Shown: positions 18,535-28,953, counted from the stretch's first letter. The stretch is 64,000 bases of DNA from Pseudomonas atagonensis (GCF_011369485.1 NZ_VXCA01000018.1:62001-126000), one strand, 5' to 3'. Notes: generated by a model from the letters alone, not told the origin. Made by a program: numbers and translations.

Positions 18535-19542
18535 ATGTTGTCCAGATCCTTGCTGTGCCTTGCTGTTTTCAGTGCGTCCACGCCCCTGCTTGCCGACACC
18601 GTCTGGTTAAAGAACGGTGACAAGTTGAGCGGCACCATCACCGTGTTCGATGGCGGCAAACTGTTGATCCAGACCAAATATGCCGGTGCGGTCACGATTG
18701 ACTGGAAAGAGGTCAAGACGCTGGACAGTGATCAGCACTTGCTCGTCAAGCAGGACGCCTATACCGGTGAAGTCTCCAAGTCGCTGACGGCCGCCGAAGA
18801 TGGCAAGGTCACCCTGGCCAATGGCGAGGCGCCGAAAACGGTCGAGCTGGCCAGTATCCAGCAGATTCTCAAGCCGAAACCGATAGTCGAGGATCTGGTG
18901 TGGAAGGGTAATGTCGACCTGGCACTGGATTATCAGCGCGCCGAGAAGGACACCGACGACTACGACGTCGGCTTCAAGACATCCGCGCGCCATGGCCGCT
19001 GGCGTCACACCGCCGAAGGCGAGTACAACCGCGAAGTGCAGGACGACGAAGTCACCACCAATAACTGGCGCGCCGAGTACTCGCTTGACCGCTTCCTGAC
19101 TGACAAGTGGTTCTGGCAGGGACGTTTGAACTACAAGCGTGACTACGTCGAAGAGTTGTCCCGTCAGCGCGTGGTCGGTACGGGCCCGGGTTATCAGTTT
19201 TGGGATGACGAACTGGGTGCGTTCTCGCTGGGCTCGCTGCTCAACCGCACCGATTACGAATACAGCGATGGCGGCAAGGACAATTTCTATTCGGTCGCGA
19301 TGAAGTGGGACTACAACCGTTACCTGATCGGCAAGAAGGTCGAGTTCTTCACGACTGGTGAAGTCGGCAAGCCATTGTCCGGCGTGGCGGACTATGCGCT
19401 GGATGCCGAGATGGGCCTGCGCTACAAGGTCACCGATTGGGCGTCGCTCAATCTAAAGGCCGAGCGCGACATCATCAGCGGCACCAACGATGCTGACCTG
19501 AGCAAAACCCGTTACACCGCCGGGTTTGGCGTGGCCTGGTAA
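18535..19542 (+). CDS. DUF481 outer-membrane beta-barrel protein
   Basis: A 335-aa exported protein with a signal peptide (cleavage after about residue 20, PLLADTVWLKNGD). A beta-rich N-terminal part resembles the TVWLKNGDKLSG module. The C-terminal ~210 residues consist of alternating aromatic/polar strands ending in YTAGFGVAW, a terminal aromatic typical of OM barrels. The DUF481 family is of unknown function, a salt-induced or putative OM protein. Monocistronic, with its own terminator. Confidence 0.85.
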   Translation: MLSRSLLCLAVFSASTPLLADTVWLKNGDKLSGTITVFDGGKLLIQTKYAGAVTIDWKEVKTLDSDQHLLVKQDAYTGEVSKSLTAAEDGKVTLANGEAPKTVELASIQQILKPKPIVEDLVWKGNVDLALDYQRAEKDTDDYDVGFKTSARHGRWRHTAEGEYNREVQDDEVTTNNWRAEYSLDRFLTDKWFWQGRLNYKRDYVEELSRQRVVGTGPGYQFWDDELGAFSLGSLLNRTDYEYSDGGKDNFYSVAMKWDYNRYLIGKKVEFFTTGEVGKPLSGVADYALDAEMGLRYKVTDWASLNLKAERDIISGTNDADLSKTRYTAGFGVAW

Positions 19543-19550
19543 GGCCAAAC

Positions 19551-19585
19551 AAAAAAATCGCAGCCATCGGGCTGCGATTTTTTTT
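19551..19585. terminator. Intrinsic terminator after DUF481 gene
   Basis: TCGCAGCC and GGCTGCGA pair around a short loop and are flanked by A7 and T8, so it may be bidirectional. Confidence 0.85.
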
Positions 19586-19608
19586 GCCTGTACAAAACAG
19601 ACGCCCAC

Positions 19609-19643
19609 AAAAAAGCCCCGCTTTTAAGGGCGAGGCTCTTTTC
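19609..19643 (-). terminator. Intrinsic terminator after cold-shock gene
   Basis: On the minus strand, AGCCTCGC pairs with GCGGGGCT (one wobble) and is followed by six T residues. Confidence 0.75.
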
Positions 19644-19658
19644 TAAAGAAGCTACAAG

Positions 19659-19868
19659 TTAGATAACTTGTACTTCTTCAGCTTGCATGCCTTTCTGACC
19701 GCGGGTAGCGATGAAAGAAACCTGTTGGCCTTCTTTCAGGCTTTTGAAGCCGTCGGATTGGATAGCTTTGAAGTGAACGAACAGGTCGTCACCGGATTGT
19801 GGAGTGATGAAGCCGAAGCCTTTTTCATCGTTGAACCACTTAACGGTACCGGTTTGGCGATTAGACAT
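19659..19868 (-). CDS. CspA-family cold-shock protein
   Basis: A 69-aa single-stranded nucleic-acid-binding OB-fold protein and RNA chaperone. RNP1 (KGFGFITP) and RNP2 (DLFVHFKAI) are intact. ATG 19868 has a strong AAGGAG site (CAAGGAGTTACACC). The roughly 150 bp upstream are AT-richer and may be a long cold-shock-type 5' UTR, although no cold-box was identified with certainty. It is divergent from dcd. Confidence 0.95.
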   Translation of the reverse strand: MSNRQTGTVKWFNDEKGFGFITPQSGDDLFVHFKAIQSDGFKSLKEGQQVSFIATRGQKGMQAEEVQVI

Positions 19869-20222
19869 GGTGTAACTCCTTGAACAAAGATAACTGCGAC
19901 TCAGGAAGAACCCTGGCCGAGACTGAGTGCAAAGAGCAGGAAAAATTCTTGTAGATGGTTGGATCGAAATTCAACATATCGTGTAGAGATTCTCAGTGAC
20001 ACAAGCAGCACAGTGGCGCCACCTTAACCCTTTTTCCGGGACGTGCCAATGCTTCTTGCGAAGGTTTCTCTGTTTTAGGGATCGGCGGTGTGACTGTTCA
20101 TCGCCAGACCGCGTATTTCCTGCGTGTTCGGCGAGAATTGCAGCGCGCACTTTGAACCCGGCGGCGCGCCCGGTAAGATGCCGGACAGAATTTTTCCACC
20201 TCGCTATTCAGGACACCCCGCC
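19869..20222. promoter_or_regulatory. Divergent csp/dcd intergenic region
   Basis: These 354 bp contain no convincing gene. The csp-proximal half is AT-richer and holds a TTGAAT...TACAAG arrangement on the minus strand that could be its promoter. The dcd-proximal half shows no clear elements. Confidence 0.35.
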
Positions 20223-20789
20223 ATGAGCATCAAATCGGACAAGTGGATTCGCCGCATGGCGCAGGAACACGGCATGATCGAGCCTTTCGTCGAGCGCCAG
20301 ATGCGCGGCAGCGACGACAGTCGTGTGATCTCCTACGGTGTGTCGAGCTACGGCTACGATGTGCGTTGCACCAATCATTTCAAGGTGTTCACCAACATCA
20401 ACTCGTCGATCGTCGATCCGAAAAACTTCGACCCGGGCAGCTTCGTCGACGTCCACAGCGACGTCTGCATCATCCCGCCGAACTCATTCGCCCTGGCCAG
20501 CACCGTCGAATACTTCCGCATTCCGCGTAACGTGCTGACCATCTGCCTGGGTAAAAGCACCTACGCGCGTTGCGGCATCATCGTTAACGTGACGCCGCTC
20601 GAGCCTGAGTGGGAAGGTCACGTGACGCTGGAATTCTCCAACACCACCAACCTGCCGGCGAAGATCTACGCCAACGAAGGCGTCGCACAGATGCTCTTCC
20701 TTGAATCCGACGAGGAATGTGAAGTTTCCTACAAGGATCGCGGCGGCAAGTATCAGGGCCAGCGTGGCGTGACCTTGCCTCGTACCTGA
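20223..20789 (+). CDS. dcd: dCTP deaminase
   Basis: A 188-aa homotrimeric enzyme converting dCTP to dUTP for thymidylate synthesis. The start [21 protein letters not shown] (ATG 20223) is the canonical N-terminus; the in-frame ATG at 20124 is too far upstream. Motifs present are [13 protein letters not shown], the nucleotide-binding GKSTYARCG, and the catalytic Glu in [16 protein letters not shown]. The length is family-typical. A terminator follows. Confidence 0.97.
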   Translation: MSIKSDKWIRRMAQEHGMIEPFVERQMRGSDDSRVISYGVSSYGYDVRCTNHFKVFTNINSSIVDPKNFDPGSFVDVHSDVCIIPPNSFALASTVEYFRIPRNVLTICLGKSTYARCGIIVNVTPLEPEWEGHVTLEFSNTTNLPAKIYANEGVAQMLFLESDEECEVSYKDRGGKYQGQRGVTLPRT

Positions 20790-20823
20790 TTTGTCCATCC
20801 GGCGGTTGCCGGGAATTCTTTGG

Positions 20824-20859
20824 CGGGCAGACACTCTATGGGGTGTACTGCCCGTTTTT
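20824..20859 (+). terminator. Intrinsic terminator after dcd
   Basis: CGGGCAG...CTGCCCG with an inner ACAC/GTGT extension is followed by TTTTT. It sits in the 5' flank of the next small gene. Confidence 0.75.
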
Positions 20860-20896
20860 GTTTCAGGCAAAACGGGCCTTCGCCGAGGAGTGTCCC

Positions 20897-21106
20897 ATGA
20901 AGATCGATCCGCATATCACTGCCGAACTGGCAAGGCTTGAGCCCAATCAGGTTGGCGTATTGGCCTGGTCCTTGTTGGCACATCCGCAATTGAACATGGC
21001 CGGCGGCATTCCCGGTCAGCCCGACCCCGATACCCCCAACGAACAACCGACCGAGCCAGGCGAACCGACCCTGCCCGACGAGCCACCTCCGGCGCCTGTT
21101 GCCTGA
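20897..21106 (+). CDS. Small Pro-rich protein of unknown function
   Basis: A 69-aa protein starting MKIDPHITAELARLEPNQ, with GAGGAG six bases before the ATG. The C-terminal half is almost entirely Pro/Glu/Thr/Asp (PGQPDPDTPNEQPTEPGEPT) and so disordered. No signal peptide is visible. The good ribosome-binding site and non-random composition support a real gene, but its role is unknown. Confidence 0.65.
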   Translation: MKIDPHITAELARLEPNQVGVLAWSLLAHPQLNMAGGIPGQPDPDTPNEQPTEPGEPTLPDEPPPAPVA

Positions 21107-21122
21107 TCCCCAAGGGAAATGA

Positions 21123-21168
21123 ATGGCCAGTCAGATGAAGTCCGGCAAGACTTCAACTGACTGGCCAT
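21123..21168 (-). terminator. Long hairpin overlapping the pdeM stop codon
   Basis: ATGGCCAGTCAG/CTGACTGGCCAT (12 bp perfect) plus inner TGAAGTC/GACTTCA (7 bp) surround a 6-nt loop with a single A/A mismatch. The arm nearer the gene includes the last codons and stop of pdeM. It probably ends or protects the pdeM-helicase transcript. Confidence 0.6.
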
Positions 21169-21809
21169 ATTTCGTTATCGCCAATGACAAAAATCCTGCA
21201 GTTGTCATCCCGCTCGACCGGGTAACCGCCGGTGAAGGCGCCAAACGCCGGCATCAGGCTCACCCGTTCAGCCAGTCGGAAACACGCCAGGCGCAAACGC
21301 TGTCGCCCCTTGCCGTGCAGCCGATAGACGGGATGCACGTGACCCGCCAGCACATGACGCTCAGGATGCGGATCCGGCTCATGCTGCAAGGCAAACGGCC
21401 CGAGCAGCAGCGGTTCGGGCACAACACGAATATTCAACGAAGCCGGCGGATCGCCGGCGCGTTTGTCGTGATTGCCACGAATCAACGTCATCGGCAGATC
21501 CCTATGGCGCGCCCGCCACTGCGCCAGAGCACGCAGCGTGCCTTCGGCGTGCGAGCCGGGGCCATGCAGAAAATCACCCAGAAATATCAGCTGCCGACAG
21601 GGCAGTTTGCCCAACAAGCGATCCAGTACTTCGATATTGCTCGCCGTGGTGCCTTGCGGAACCGGCTGACCCAGGCTGCGGTAAGCCGCGGCCTTGCCGA
21701 AGTGGACGTCGGCGATCAGCAGCGCCTGTTGCGCCGGCCAGTACAGGGCTTTTTCCGGCAGCAGCCAGAGTTCTTCGCCCGCCAGGCGAACCGGATAGGG
21801 CGCACTCAC
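21153..21809 (-). CDS. pdeM: Ligase-associated DNA damage response endonuclease PdeM
   Basis: A 218-aa metallophosphoesterase. All four motifs are visible: IADVHFGKA (D-x-H), FLGDFLHG (GD), [11 protein letters not shown] (GNHD) and LAGHVHPVY (GHxH). The set Lhr-PdeM-ligase-exonuclease forms the bacterial LPD repair module. Its start overlaps the helicase stop by four bases, so the pair is co-translated. The partner ligase and exonuclease genes lie 7.8 kb upstream in the same orientation. Confidence 0.92.
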   Translation of the reverse strand: MSAPYPVRLAGEELWLLPEKALYWPAQQALLIADVHFGKAAAYRSLGQPVPQGTTASNIEVLDRLLGKLPCRQLIFLGDFLHGPGSHAEGTLRALAQWRARHRDLPMTLIRGNHDKRAGDPPASLNIRVVPEPLLLGPFALQHEPDPHPERHVLAGHVHPVYRLHGKGRQRLRLACFRLAERVSLMPAFGAFTGGYPVERDDNCRIFVIGDNEIWPVS

Positions 21810-24295
21810 GACGATTGATCCTTATCGGCGGTGTTCTCCAGATCGCCGACCATTCTTCTGATGCGGTCAGCGAGTTTTTCCGAACTCATGCTTTCGCGCA
21901 TGCGTTCCACCAGCAGCGGAAACCCCAGCGGTGTAGGGCGTTTGATCAGAAACACGTCGATTTTCATGCGGTTGATGCGCTCCAGCGTCTGTTCCAGCCG
22001 GCGAATATCCAGTTCTTCGCGCAGGACTTCTTCCCCGGCCTGTGCCAGCAGCAGATTGTCGGCGTCGTATTGTTTGAATACTTCGAAGAACAGACCGCTG
22101 GAGGCCTGCACCTGCCGGGTGCTTTTCGGGGCACCGGGGTAACCGGAGAACACCAGCCCGGCGATCCGGGCGATTTCGCGAAAACGCCGCAAGGCCAGTT
22201 CACCTGCGTTCAGGCTGGCGAGCACATCGCGCAATAGATTCTCGGCGCTGAACAGTTCCGCGTCGAGCTGTTGCGACCAGTCCACTGGCGTGGCACTGAG
22301 CAACTCCAGGCCGTAATCGTTGACTGCAATCGAGAAGGTCACCGGCTGCCGTTGACTGACGCGCCAGGCGAGCAGGCTGGCGAGCCCCAGATGTACCTGA
22401 CGCCCGGCAAACGGATAGAGAAACAGGTGCCAGCCTTCACGGGATTTCAGCACTTCCACCAACAGTTTTTCTCGGGTGGGCAGGCCAGACCAGCGGGTCT
22501 GGGTTTCCAGCAACGGGCGCAAAGCCTGCATTTCCGCGCCGACAAACTCCCCCTGAGCCGCAGCGCTGAAACGCCTGACCACCGCCTCGGCCAGTTCGTT
22601 GGAAAGCGGCATCCGCCCGCCATTCCAGCGCGGCACGGCGGCTTTCTTCGCCGTACTGCGTTTGACGTAAGCGGTCATGTTCTCCACGCGGACCAGTTCC
22701 AGCAAGCGACCGGCAAAAAGGAACCCATCACCCGGTTTCAGCCTTGCGATAAAACCCTCTTCGACGCTACCCAACTGTTTGCCACCCCCGCCCTTGCTCC
22801 AGAACTTCAGTTGCATGCTTGCATCACTGACGATGGTGCCGATGCTCATTCGGTGACGGCGCGCCAGACGTGCATCCGGCACGCGCCAGACGCCGTGCTC
22901 GTCAGGCTCGACTCGACGGTAATCCGGATAGGCCGTCAGAGACATCCCGCCATGACGTACGAAAGCCAGCGCCCATGCCCAATCCGCAGGCGTCAGATCA
23001 CGATAGGCCCAGGCGCCACGGACTTCTTCGTACAGCTCAGCGGGTAAAAAACCGCCGCCCAGCGCCATGCTGACCAAATGCTGCACCAGCACATCCAGCG
23101 GTTTGTGCGGTGACAGTCGCGGTTCGATGCGTCGCTGCTCCACGGCATCACGGGCGGCGACGGCTTCGATCACTTCAAGGCTGTGCGTCGGCACCAGTGT
23201 CACCCGCGAAGTGCGCCCCGGTGCGTGGCCGGAGCGACCGGCACGCTGCATCAAGCGGGCGACGCCTTTGGCCGAGCCGATTTGCAGTACGCACTCCACG
23301 GGCAGGAAATCCACCCCCAGATCAAGGCTGGAGGTGCAGACCACCGCTTTCAACTGTCCGTTTTTCAATGCCTGCTCAACCCAGTCGCGGGTGTCGCGTG
23401 ACAAAGAACTGTGATGCAACGCGATCAATCCGGCCCAGTCCGGTCGCGCCTCAAGCAGTGCCTGATACCAGATCTCCGACTGCGCCCGCGTGTTGGTGAA
23501 CACCAGACTGCTGGCGCAAACGTCCAGTTCGGCGACCACTTGCGGCAACATTTTCAAACCAATGTGCCCGGCCCAAGGAAAACGCTCGAGGGTGGGCGGG
23601 AGCAGGGTGTCGATCTTCAGCGCTTTTTCGCTCTGACCCTGGACGCTGACGCCACCGCCCTGTGGGATCAACACCTGTTCGGCGTGGGATTGATTACCGA
23701 GCGTGGCGGACACGCCCCAGACAAGCAGGTCGGGTTGCCAGCGCCGCAGACGGGCGAGGGCCAGTTGTAACTGGACGCCGCGTTTGTTGCCGAGCAGTTC
23801 GTGCCATTCATCCACGACGATCATTCGCAATGTCGACAGCGCCGTTTGCGCGTCGGCGCGGGCGAGCAGCAGGGTCAGGCTTTCCGGGGTGGTGATCAGC
23901 GTGGTCGGCAGGCGGCGGCTTTGGCGGGCACGCTCACTGCTGCTGGTGTCGCCGGTGCGCAGGCCGATGCTCCACGGGAGTCGCAGATCGTCGATGGGTG
24001 TTTGTAGCGCGCGTGCAGTGTCGGCGGCGAGTGCGCGCATTGGCGTGATCCACAACACGGTCAGCGCTTCGGCTGGCTGTTTGCGTTTGCGTGGGGGCGC
24101 ATCGACGGGAGTGGTTTTGGCAAAGCGATTCAGGGCGGCAAACCACACCGCATAGGTTTTACCGGCGCCGGTGCTGGCATGCAGCAGCCCCGACTCACCG
24201 CGCTTGACCGCCGCCCACACCTGTTTCTGAAAGGCGAAGGGCTTCCAATCGCGAGCGCTGAACCAGATTTTTGCGAGGTCGGAGGATATCGCCAT
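21806..24295 (-). CDS. Ligase-associated DNA damage response DEXH-box helicase (Lhr-like)
   Basis: An 829-aa SF2 helicase. Walker A is [13 protein letters not shown]; the DEXH box is [14 protein letters not shown]; motif VI lies around [17 protein letters not shown] long C-terminal Lhr-core region follows (winged helix plus beta-barrel). I chose ATG 24295 ([17 protein letters not shown]), where family similarity begins; an ATG at 24349 would add 18 Arg-rich residues. It forms an operon with pdeM. Confidence 0.92.
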   Translation of the reverse strand: MAISSDLAKIWFSARDWKPFAFQKQVWAAVKRGESGLLHASTGAGKTYAVWFAALNRFAKTTPVDAPPRKRKQPAEALTVLWITPMRALAADTARALQTPIDDLRLPWSIGLRTGDTSSSERARQSRRLPTTLITTPESLTLLLARADAQTALSTLRMIVVDEWHELLGNKRGVQLQLALARLRRWQPDLLVWGVSATLGNQSHAEQVLIPQGGGVSVQGQSEKALKIDTLLPPTLERFPWAGHIGLKMLPQVVAELDVCASSLVFTNTRAQSEIWYQALLEARPDWAGLIALHHSSLSRDTRDWVEQALKNGQLKAVVCTSSLDLGVDFLPVECVLQIGSAKGVARLMQRAGRSGHAPGRTSRVTLVPTHSLEVIEAVAARDAVEQRRIEPRLSPHKPLDVLVQHLVSMALGGGFLPAELYEEVRGAWAYRDLTPADWAWALAFVRHGGMSLTAYPDYRRVEPDEHGVWRVPDARLARRHRMSIGTIVSDASMQLKFWSKGGGGKQLGSVEEGFIARLKPGDGFLFAGRLLELVRVENMTAYVKRSTAKKAAVPRWNGGRMPLSNELAEAVVRRFSAAAQGEFVGAEMQALRPLLETQTRWSGLPTREKLLVEVLKSREGWHLFLYPFAGRQVHLGLASLLAWRVSQRQPVTFSIAVNDYGLELLSATPVDWSQQLDAELFSAENLLRDVLASLNAGELALRRFREIARIAGLVFSGYPGAPKSTRQVQASSGLFFEVFKQYDADNLLLAQAGEEVLREELDIRRLEQTLERINRMKIDVFLIKRPTPLGFPLLVERMRESMSSEKLADRIRRMVGDLENTADKDQSS

Positions 24296-24381
24296 GCGGG
24301 CTGCGCGCGCTCTGGAGGTGTTCTTCCAGTGACCGCACGGTGGCCGCACAAGTTTGATTTTTGTAGACGATGAAGATCCAT

Positions 24382-24471
24382 TGTGGGAGCGGGCTTGCTC
24401 GCGAAGGCGTCGTCACATTCAACTGCGTCGTTGACTGACAGACCGCTTTCGCGAGCAAGCTCGCTCCCACA
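24382..24471. repeat. REP pair (inverted)
   Basis: Two units of the TGTGGGAGCGGGCTTGCTCGCGAA family face each other with about 42 bp between them. The second unit differs at one base (AAGCTCGC). It lies between the ABC-transporter ATPase gene and the helicase gene. Confidence 0.88.
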
Positions 24472-24488
24472 GGGTTCTGCGCTAGCCG

Positions 24489-25253
24489 TTATTTGAGGTT
24501 GCCGCTAAGGAATTGCTTCAGGCGTTCGCTTTTCGGATTGCCGAGCACGTCTTCCGGCGCGCCTTCTTCCTCGACCAGACCCTGGTGCAGAAACAGCACC
24601 TGACTGGAGACTTTACGGGCAAAGCTCATTTCGTGAGTCACCATGATCATGGTCCGGCCTTCTTCGGCCAGGCCCTGAATCACCTTGAGCACTTCGCCCA
24701 CCAGTTCCGGGTCGAGCGCCGAAGTCGGCTCGTCGAACAACATCACTTCCGGCTCCATCGCCAATGCCCGGGCAATGGCCACGCGCTGTTGCTGGCCGCC
24801 GGACAAAAACGCCGGATATTGATCCGCCACCCGCGCCGGCAGGCCGACTTTGTCCAGATAGCGCCGCGCACGATCATCGGCTTCCTGTTTGCTGCAACCC
24901 AGCACCCGGCGCGGGGCCATGGTGATGTTTTCCAGCACGGTCATGTGGCTCCACAGGTTGAAATGCTGGAACACCATCGCCAGGCGGGTGCGCAGGCGTT
25001 GCAGTTCATCGGCGTCGGCGACATGCATGCCGTGGCGGTCGGTGACCATGCGGATCGCCTGGCCGTCGAGGCTCATCGCGCCGTCGTTGGGTTGTTCGAG
25101 AAAGTTGATGCAGCGCAAAAAGGTACTTTTGCCCGAGCCGCTGGCGCCGATCAGGCTGATCACGTCGCCGGTTCTGGCCTTGAGCGAAACGCCTTTGAGC
25201 ACCTGATGGTCGCCATAGCTTTTGTGCAGGCCTTCAACGGTCAGTTTGTACAT
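24489..25253 (-). CDS. Basic amino-acid ABC transporter ATP-binding protein (AotP/HisP-like)
   Basis: A 254-aa ABC ATPase. Walker A is [13 protein letters not shown]; the [15 protein letters not shown] signature, Walker [14 protein letters not shown] and the H-loop [13 protein letters not shown] are intact. The long insert [17 protein letters not shown] is typical of the HisP/GlnQ polar amino-acid group. The start is [17 protein letters not shown] (25253); an upstream in-frame Met (25313) lies inside the preceding gene. It is the last gene of the J-Q-M-O-P cluster. Confidence 0.93.
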   Translation of the reverse strand: MYKLTVEGLHKSYGDHQVLKGVSLKARTGDVISLIGASGSGKSTFLRCINFLEQPNDGAMSLDGQAIRMVTDRHGMHVADADELQRLRTRLAMVFQHFNLWSHMTVLENITMAPRRVLGCSKQEADDRARRYLDKVGLPARVADQYPAFLSGGQQQRVAIARALAMEPEVMLFDEPTSALDPELVGEVLKVIQGLAEEGRTMIMVTHEMSFARKVSSQVLFLHQGLVEEEGAPEDVLGNPKSERLKQFLSGNLK

Positions 25254-25266
25254 GGGGCAGACATCC

Positions 25267-26385
25267 TCAAGGCGAAAGTAGGTAGCCGCTGCGATAGGCT
25301 TCGGCGCCCGCAACGTGGGCGATCACCATGCCGGCAGTGGCCATGCGCCGCAGCGAACGGGCGTACATCAGGCCGGCCGCGGTGCAATAAACAGGGGTGA
25401 CCCGGTCGTGGATCGGGTCGATGATTTCGGCAATCTGTTGCCCGGCTTCCAGGTACTGTCCCGCCGTGGCGGTGTACACCAGCAGGCCGCCGACCGGCGT
25501 GGTCACCGGTTCCACGCCGGCCAGTGGCGTGGCGGAGTAAGGCAAGCGCGGTTGTGGTTTGGTCTCGCCGACGATCGCATCGAACTGAATCAGGTAGTCG
25601 ATCAGTGCCTGACAGTCGCGACTGGCCAGCGGGTGGGTGACATCGCCCTGACCGCGCAACTCGACGGTCACCGAGAAACTGCCGAGCGGAATGTTGAAGT
25701 GTTCGCCAAAGCGCTCCTTCAATTGCCACCAGAGCAGGGTGAAACACTCATCGAACGACTGGCCGCCGGAGTCGGTGGCCAACAAACTCGCCTGCGACTC
25801 GATATAACGCGCCAGCGGCTCGACCTGCGGCCACGCTTCCGGCGTGGTGTAGAGGTGAACCACCGATTCGAAATCGCAATGCAGGTCCAGCACCATGTCT
25901 GCGTCGCAGGCCAGCCGTTGCAGGGTCAGACGCTGGGATTGCAGTTGCGTGGTGGCGGTCTGGCGGGCGAGGGCGTTGCGCAGGCTGGCGCGGATCAGCT
26001 CGAGGTTGTGCTGCGGATCGTCGTTGAGCCTGCCCTCGATGTCGTTGCCGATTTCTTCGCTGAGGTCGACAAACCAGCGGTTGAAGTTCTGCCCGCTCTC
26101 CAGTTCGTAACGGCCCAGCGGCACGTCCATCAACACTTGTTCGAGGCCGACCGGGTTGGCCACCGGCACCAGCACGATTTGGCTGCGCAGGCGCCCGGCG
26201 GCTTCCAGCTCCGCAAGACGCTGTTTGAGGTGCCAGGCGACGAGCATGCCGGGCAGCTCATCGGCGTGCAGCGAGGACTGAATGTAGACCTTGCCCTTGG
26301 CCTGCTCCGGGCCGAAGTGGAAGCTGTGGATCTGTCGTGCGGTCCCCGGCAGCGGGGCCAGCAGGTCATGGATCTGGTGTCGCAT
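25267..26385 (-). CDS. Succinylglutamate desuccinylase/aspartoacylase-family protein (AotO-like)
   Basis: A 372-aa zinc-carboxypeptidase-fold protein lying between the permease and ATPase genes. The zinc-binding HADELPG (HxxE) is present, then NFNRWFVD, and [13 protein letters not shown] supplies the third ligand. The C-terminal ~100 residues form the beta-barrel extension. In P. aeruginosa the aotJQMOP operon has an equivalent gene, aotO, with no clear transport role. Start ATG 26385 ([14 protein letters not shown]); the longer frame further upstream is only read-through over the permease gene. Confidence 0.85.
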   Translation of the reverse strand: MRHQIHDLLAPLPGTARQIHSFHFGPEQAKGKVYIQSSLHADELPGMLVAWHLKQRLAELEAAGRLRSQIVLVPVANPVGLEQVLMDVPLGRYELESGQNFNRWFVDLSEEIGNDIEGRLNDDPQHNLELIRASLRNALARQTATTQLQSQRLTLQRLACDADMVLDLHCDFESVVHLYTTPEAWPQVEPLARYIESQASLLATDSGGQSFDECFTLLWWQLKERFGEHFNIPLGSFSVTVELRGQGDVTHPLASRDCQALIDYLIQFDAIVGETKPQPRLPYSATPLAGVEPVTTPVGGLLVYTATAGQYLEAGQQIAEIIDPIHDRVTPVYCTAAGLMYARSLRRMATAGMVIAHVAGAEAYRSGYLLSP

Positions 26386-26396
26386 TACAAGGATTC

Positions 26397-27107
26397 CTAG
26401 TGTGTCGGCCCGAGGAAGGCCAGCCATCGGCGTTCGGCGAGACGGAACAGGCCGACCAGCGCAAAGGTAATGGTCAGGTAGATCAACGCGGCGATGCCGA
26501 ACGACTGAAAGGTCAGGAAGGTCGCCGAGTTGGCGTCCCGGGCGACTTTCAGAATGTCGGGGATGGTCGCGGTGAAGGCCACGGTGGTCGAGTGCAGCAT
26601 CAGGATCACTTCGTTGCTGTAATACGGCAACGAACGGCGCAGCGCCGACGGCATGATCACGTAGGCATACAGCTTCCAGCCAGTCAGGCCATAAGCCTTG
26701 GCGGCTTCGACTTCGCCGTGGCTCATGCTGCGGATCGCTCCGGCGAAAATCTCTGTGGTGTACGCGCAAGTGTTCAGGGCGAAGGCGAGGATCGTGCAGT
26801 TCATCGCATCGCGAAAGAAGCTGTCGAGGATCGGCTGCGCACGCACCGCCGCGAGGCTGTAAATCCCGGTGTAGCAAATCAGCAACTGGATATACAGGGG
26901 CGTACCGCGGAACAGGTAGGTGTAGAACTGCACCGGCCAGCGAACGTAGAAGTGGCTGGAGACCCGGGCGATCGACAACGGAATCGACACCAGGAAACCG
27001 ATGAAGATCGAGGCACTGAGCAGCCACATCGTCATCGCGAGACCGGTAATGTTCTGGCCATCGGTATAAAGGAAGGCTTTCCAGTATTCCTGCAGAAGTT
27101 CGATCAT
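26397..27107 (-). CDS. Amino-acid ABC transporter permease (AotM/HisM-like)
   Basis: A 236-aa inner-membrane permease of the HisMQ family with about five hydrophobic segments. The EAA loop (MSHGEVEAAKAYGLTGWKLY) couples to the ATPase. It overlaps the preceding permease stop by four bases, as expected for a heterodimeric pair. Confidence 0.92.
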   Translation of the reverse strand: MIELLQEYWKAFLYTDGQNITGLAMTMWLLSASIFIGFLVSIPLSIARVSSHFYVRWPVQFYTYLFRGTPLYIQLLICYTGIYSLAAVRAQPILDSFFRDAMNCTILAFALNTCAYTTEIFAGAIRSMSHGEVEAAKAYGLTGWKLYAYVIMPSALRRSLPYYSNEVILMLHSTTVAFTATIPDILKVARDANSATFLTFQSFGIAALIYLTITFALVGLFRLAERRWLAFLGPTH

Positions 27108-27832
27108 CGTACGGCCTCCCGGGCACCGGCGGCGTAGCGGCGTTCGAGCCAGCGCAGGATGAAGTTCGAGGCACTGGTGATCAGCAAGTAGATCAAGGCA
27201 GCGAGGACTAGGAAGTAGAACAGTTGATAGGTGCTTTTACCGGCGTCCTGCGCAGCTTTGACCAGATCGGCGAGGCCGATGATCGACACCAGTGCGGTGG
27301 CCTTGAGCATCACCATCCAGTTATTGCCGATGCCCGGCAGGGCGAAGCGCATCATTTGCGGGAACACCACAAAGCGAAAGCGCTGGCCACGTTTGAGGCC
27401 ATACGCGGTGGCCGCTTCAACCTGACCGCGCGGCACGGCGAGGATCGCCCCGCGGAAAGTCTCGGTGAAATACGCACCATAAATGAAGCCCAGGGTCAGC
27501 ACCCCGGCGCTGAACGGGTCGATTTCGATGTATTCCCATTCCATGTAGTCGGTGAGCGTCGTCAGCCAGGTTTGCAGGCTGTAGAAGATCAGCAGCATCA
27601 GCACCAGATCCGGCACCCCGCGAATCAGCGTGGTGTAGAGCTGGGCGGGCAAGCGCAGCAGTTTGATTTTTGACAGTTTGGCACTGGCGCCGAGCAGACC
27701 GAGCAACACGGCCACCAACAGCGACAACGCCGATAATTTGATGGTCATCCAGGTGCCTTCCAACAGCAAAGGGCCGAAGCCCTTGAGGCTGAAGGCGGAG
27801 AGCCCCAGATTTTGTAAGAGGGTTTCGAACAT
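27104..27832 (-). CDS. Amino-acid ABC transporter permease (AotQ/HisQ-like)
   Basis: A 242-aa permease with about five TM segments and the EAA loop VPRGQVEAATAYGLKRGQRF. It pairs with the downstream HisM-like permease. It is separated from the binding-protein gene by 56 bp containing a strong hairpin, which probably lowers its expression relative to the binding protein. Confidence 0.92.
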   Translation of the reverse strand: MFETLLQNLGLSAFSLKGFGPLLLEGTWMTIKLSALSLLVAVLLGLLGASAKLSKIKLLRLPAQLYTTLIRGVPDLVLMLLIFYSLQTWLTTLTDYMEWEYIEIDPFSAGVLTLGFIYGAYFTETFRGAILAVPRGQVEAATAYGLKRGQRFRFVVFPQMMRFALPGIGNNWMVMLKATALVSIIGLADLVKAAQDAGKSTYQLFYFLVLAALIYLLITSASNFILRWLERRYAAGAREAVR

Positions 27833-27859
27833 AAATCAGCAACCTGAGCGGATGGGAAA

Positions 27860-27882
27860 GGCGCCCATCGAGGATGGGCGCC
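27860..27882 (-). terminator. Intercistronic hairpin after the binding-protein gene
   Basis: GGCGCCCATC-GAG-GATGGGCGCC forms a perfect 10-bp stem without a T-run. It probably stabilises the upstream mRNA or partly terminates, as is common after periplasmic binding-protein genes. Confidence 0.65.
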
Positions 27883-27888
27883 GGGGCA

Positions 27889-28671
27889 TTATTTGCCGCT
27901 GTACAGATTCAGATCGCCAAAGTGTTTCTTTTGAATCTCGGCGTATTTGCCGTCGTCGTGTAACGCTTTGATACCTTTATCTAAAAGCGCCTTCAGCTCA
28001 GTGTTACCTTTCTTAATACCGACAGCGGTCTTGGCTGGCAGCAAGTGGTTGTCGACCGGCTCGCTGACGGCATACTCGGCGCCCTGTGGCGACTTCAAAA
28101 AGCCCAGTTCGGCCTGCAACATGTCCTGAATGCCCGCATCGAGACGGCCAGAGGTCAGGTCGGAATACACCTGATCCTGATTCTGATAGGCCTGGGTTTT
28201 TACGCCGGCCTTGTCCAGCACGGCTTTGGCGTAGGCTTCCTGAATGGTGCCTTGCTCGTAACCGACGGTTTTGCCTTTCAGCGAGGCGACGTCGTTGGTG
28301 ATGCCCGAACCTTTTTTCGACACGTACGCCGTCGGGCCGGAGAACAGCTCGCTGGAGAAGTCGATGACTTTTTCGCGGGCTTCGGTAACGGTCATCGACG
28401 AGATCACACCGTCGAATTTATTGGCCTTGAGGCCCGGAATCATGCCGTCGAAGTCACTTTCGACCCACTTGCACTTGACCTTCAGTTCGGCGCAGATCGC
28501 GTTACCCAGATCGATGTCGAAGCCCACCAGACTGCCGTCGGCCGCTTTCGACTCGAACGGTGCGTACGAAGGGTCAACGCCAAAGCGCAGCTCTTTGTAT
28601 TCCTTGGCCAGCGCGGAGCCGGCGGCCATGCACAACGCCAGTGCAGAAAGGGTCAGCAATGCTTTTTTCAT
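27889..28671 (-). CDS. Periplasmic basic amino-acid-binding protein (AotJ/ArgT/HisJ-like)
   Basis: A 260-aa solute-binding protein with signal peptide (LCMAAGSALA, cleaved before KEYKEL). The family pattern is complete: FGVDPSYAPFESKAADGSLV, GFDIDLGNAICAEL, and DGVISSMTVTEAREKVIDFS. These ligand-binding residues fit lysine/arginine/ornithine/histidine binding. It is first in its operon. ArgR-type regulation would be usual, but no argR gene adjoins this cluster and I could not identify an ARG box with confidence. Confidence 0.93.
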   Translation of the reverse strand: MKKALLTLSALALCMAAGSALAKEYKELRFGVDPSYAPFESKAADGSLVGFDIDLGNAICAELKVKCKWVESDFDGMIPGLKANKFDGVISSMTVTEAREKVIDFSSELFSGPTAYVSKKGSGITNDVASLKGKTVGYEQGTIQEAYAKAVLDKAGVKTQAYQNQDQVYSDLTSGRLDAGIQDMLQAELGFLKSPQGAEYAVSEPVDNHLLPAKTAVGIKKGNTELKALLDKGIKALHDDGKYAEIQKKHFGDLNLYSGK

Positions 28672-28953
28672 TATTCAATCCCTAAGAACCAATATGAGCG
28701 CTTGTGGCGCAGAATTATTGTTACTGGAACGCGTACGACCTATAGAAAGTAGCAATTTCCGAACCAGAGTCCCGAACAAGTGTTTTAAAAGGTCGAGCGG
28801 GTAGGGATGAGGGCGATTGAATGCCCGGAAATGGGCATGGCGATTTCGTTGCACTGTTTCGGATCAAACAGCGCCATTGAGGTCAGGTGATCCCCTCACC
28901 ACAAAGTGACTGTCTTCTGATTTCCCTGCAGTTCTCTGTCCCGGGAAAAGGGG

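Noticed and set aside
25267..27174. A 635-codon frame spanning the AotO-like gene and the permease gene
   Set aside because: Only the part from 26385 downward matches a family; the upstream part overlaps the permease in another frame.
27860..27882. Intercistronic hairpin read as a full terminator
   Set aside because: It lacks a T-run and the downstream permease genes would then lack a promoter; a stabilising or partial-termination role is more likely.
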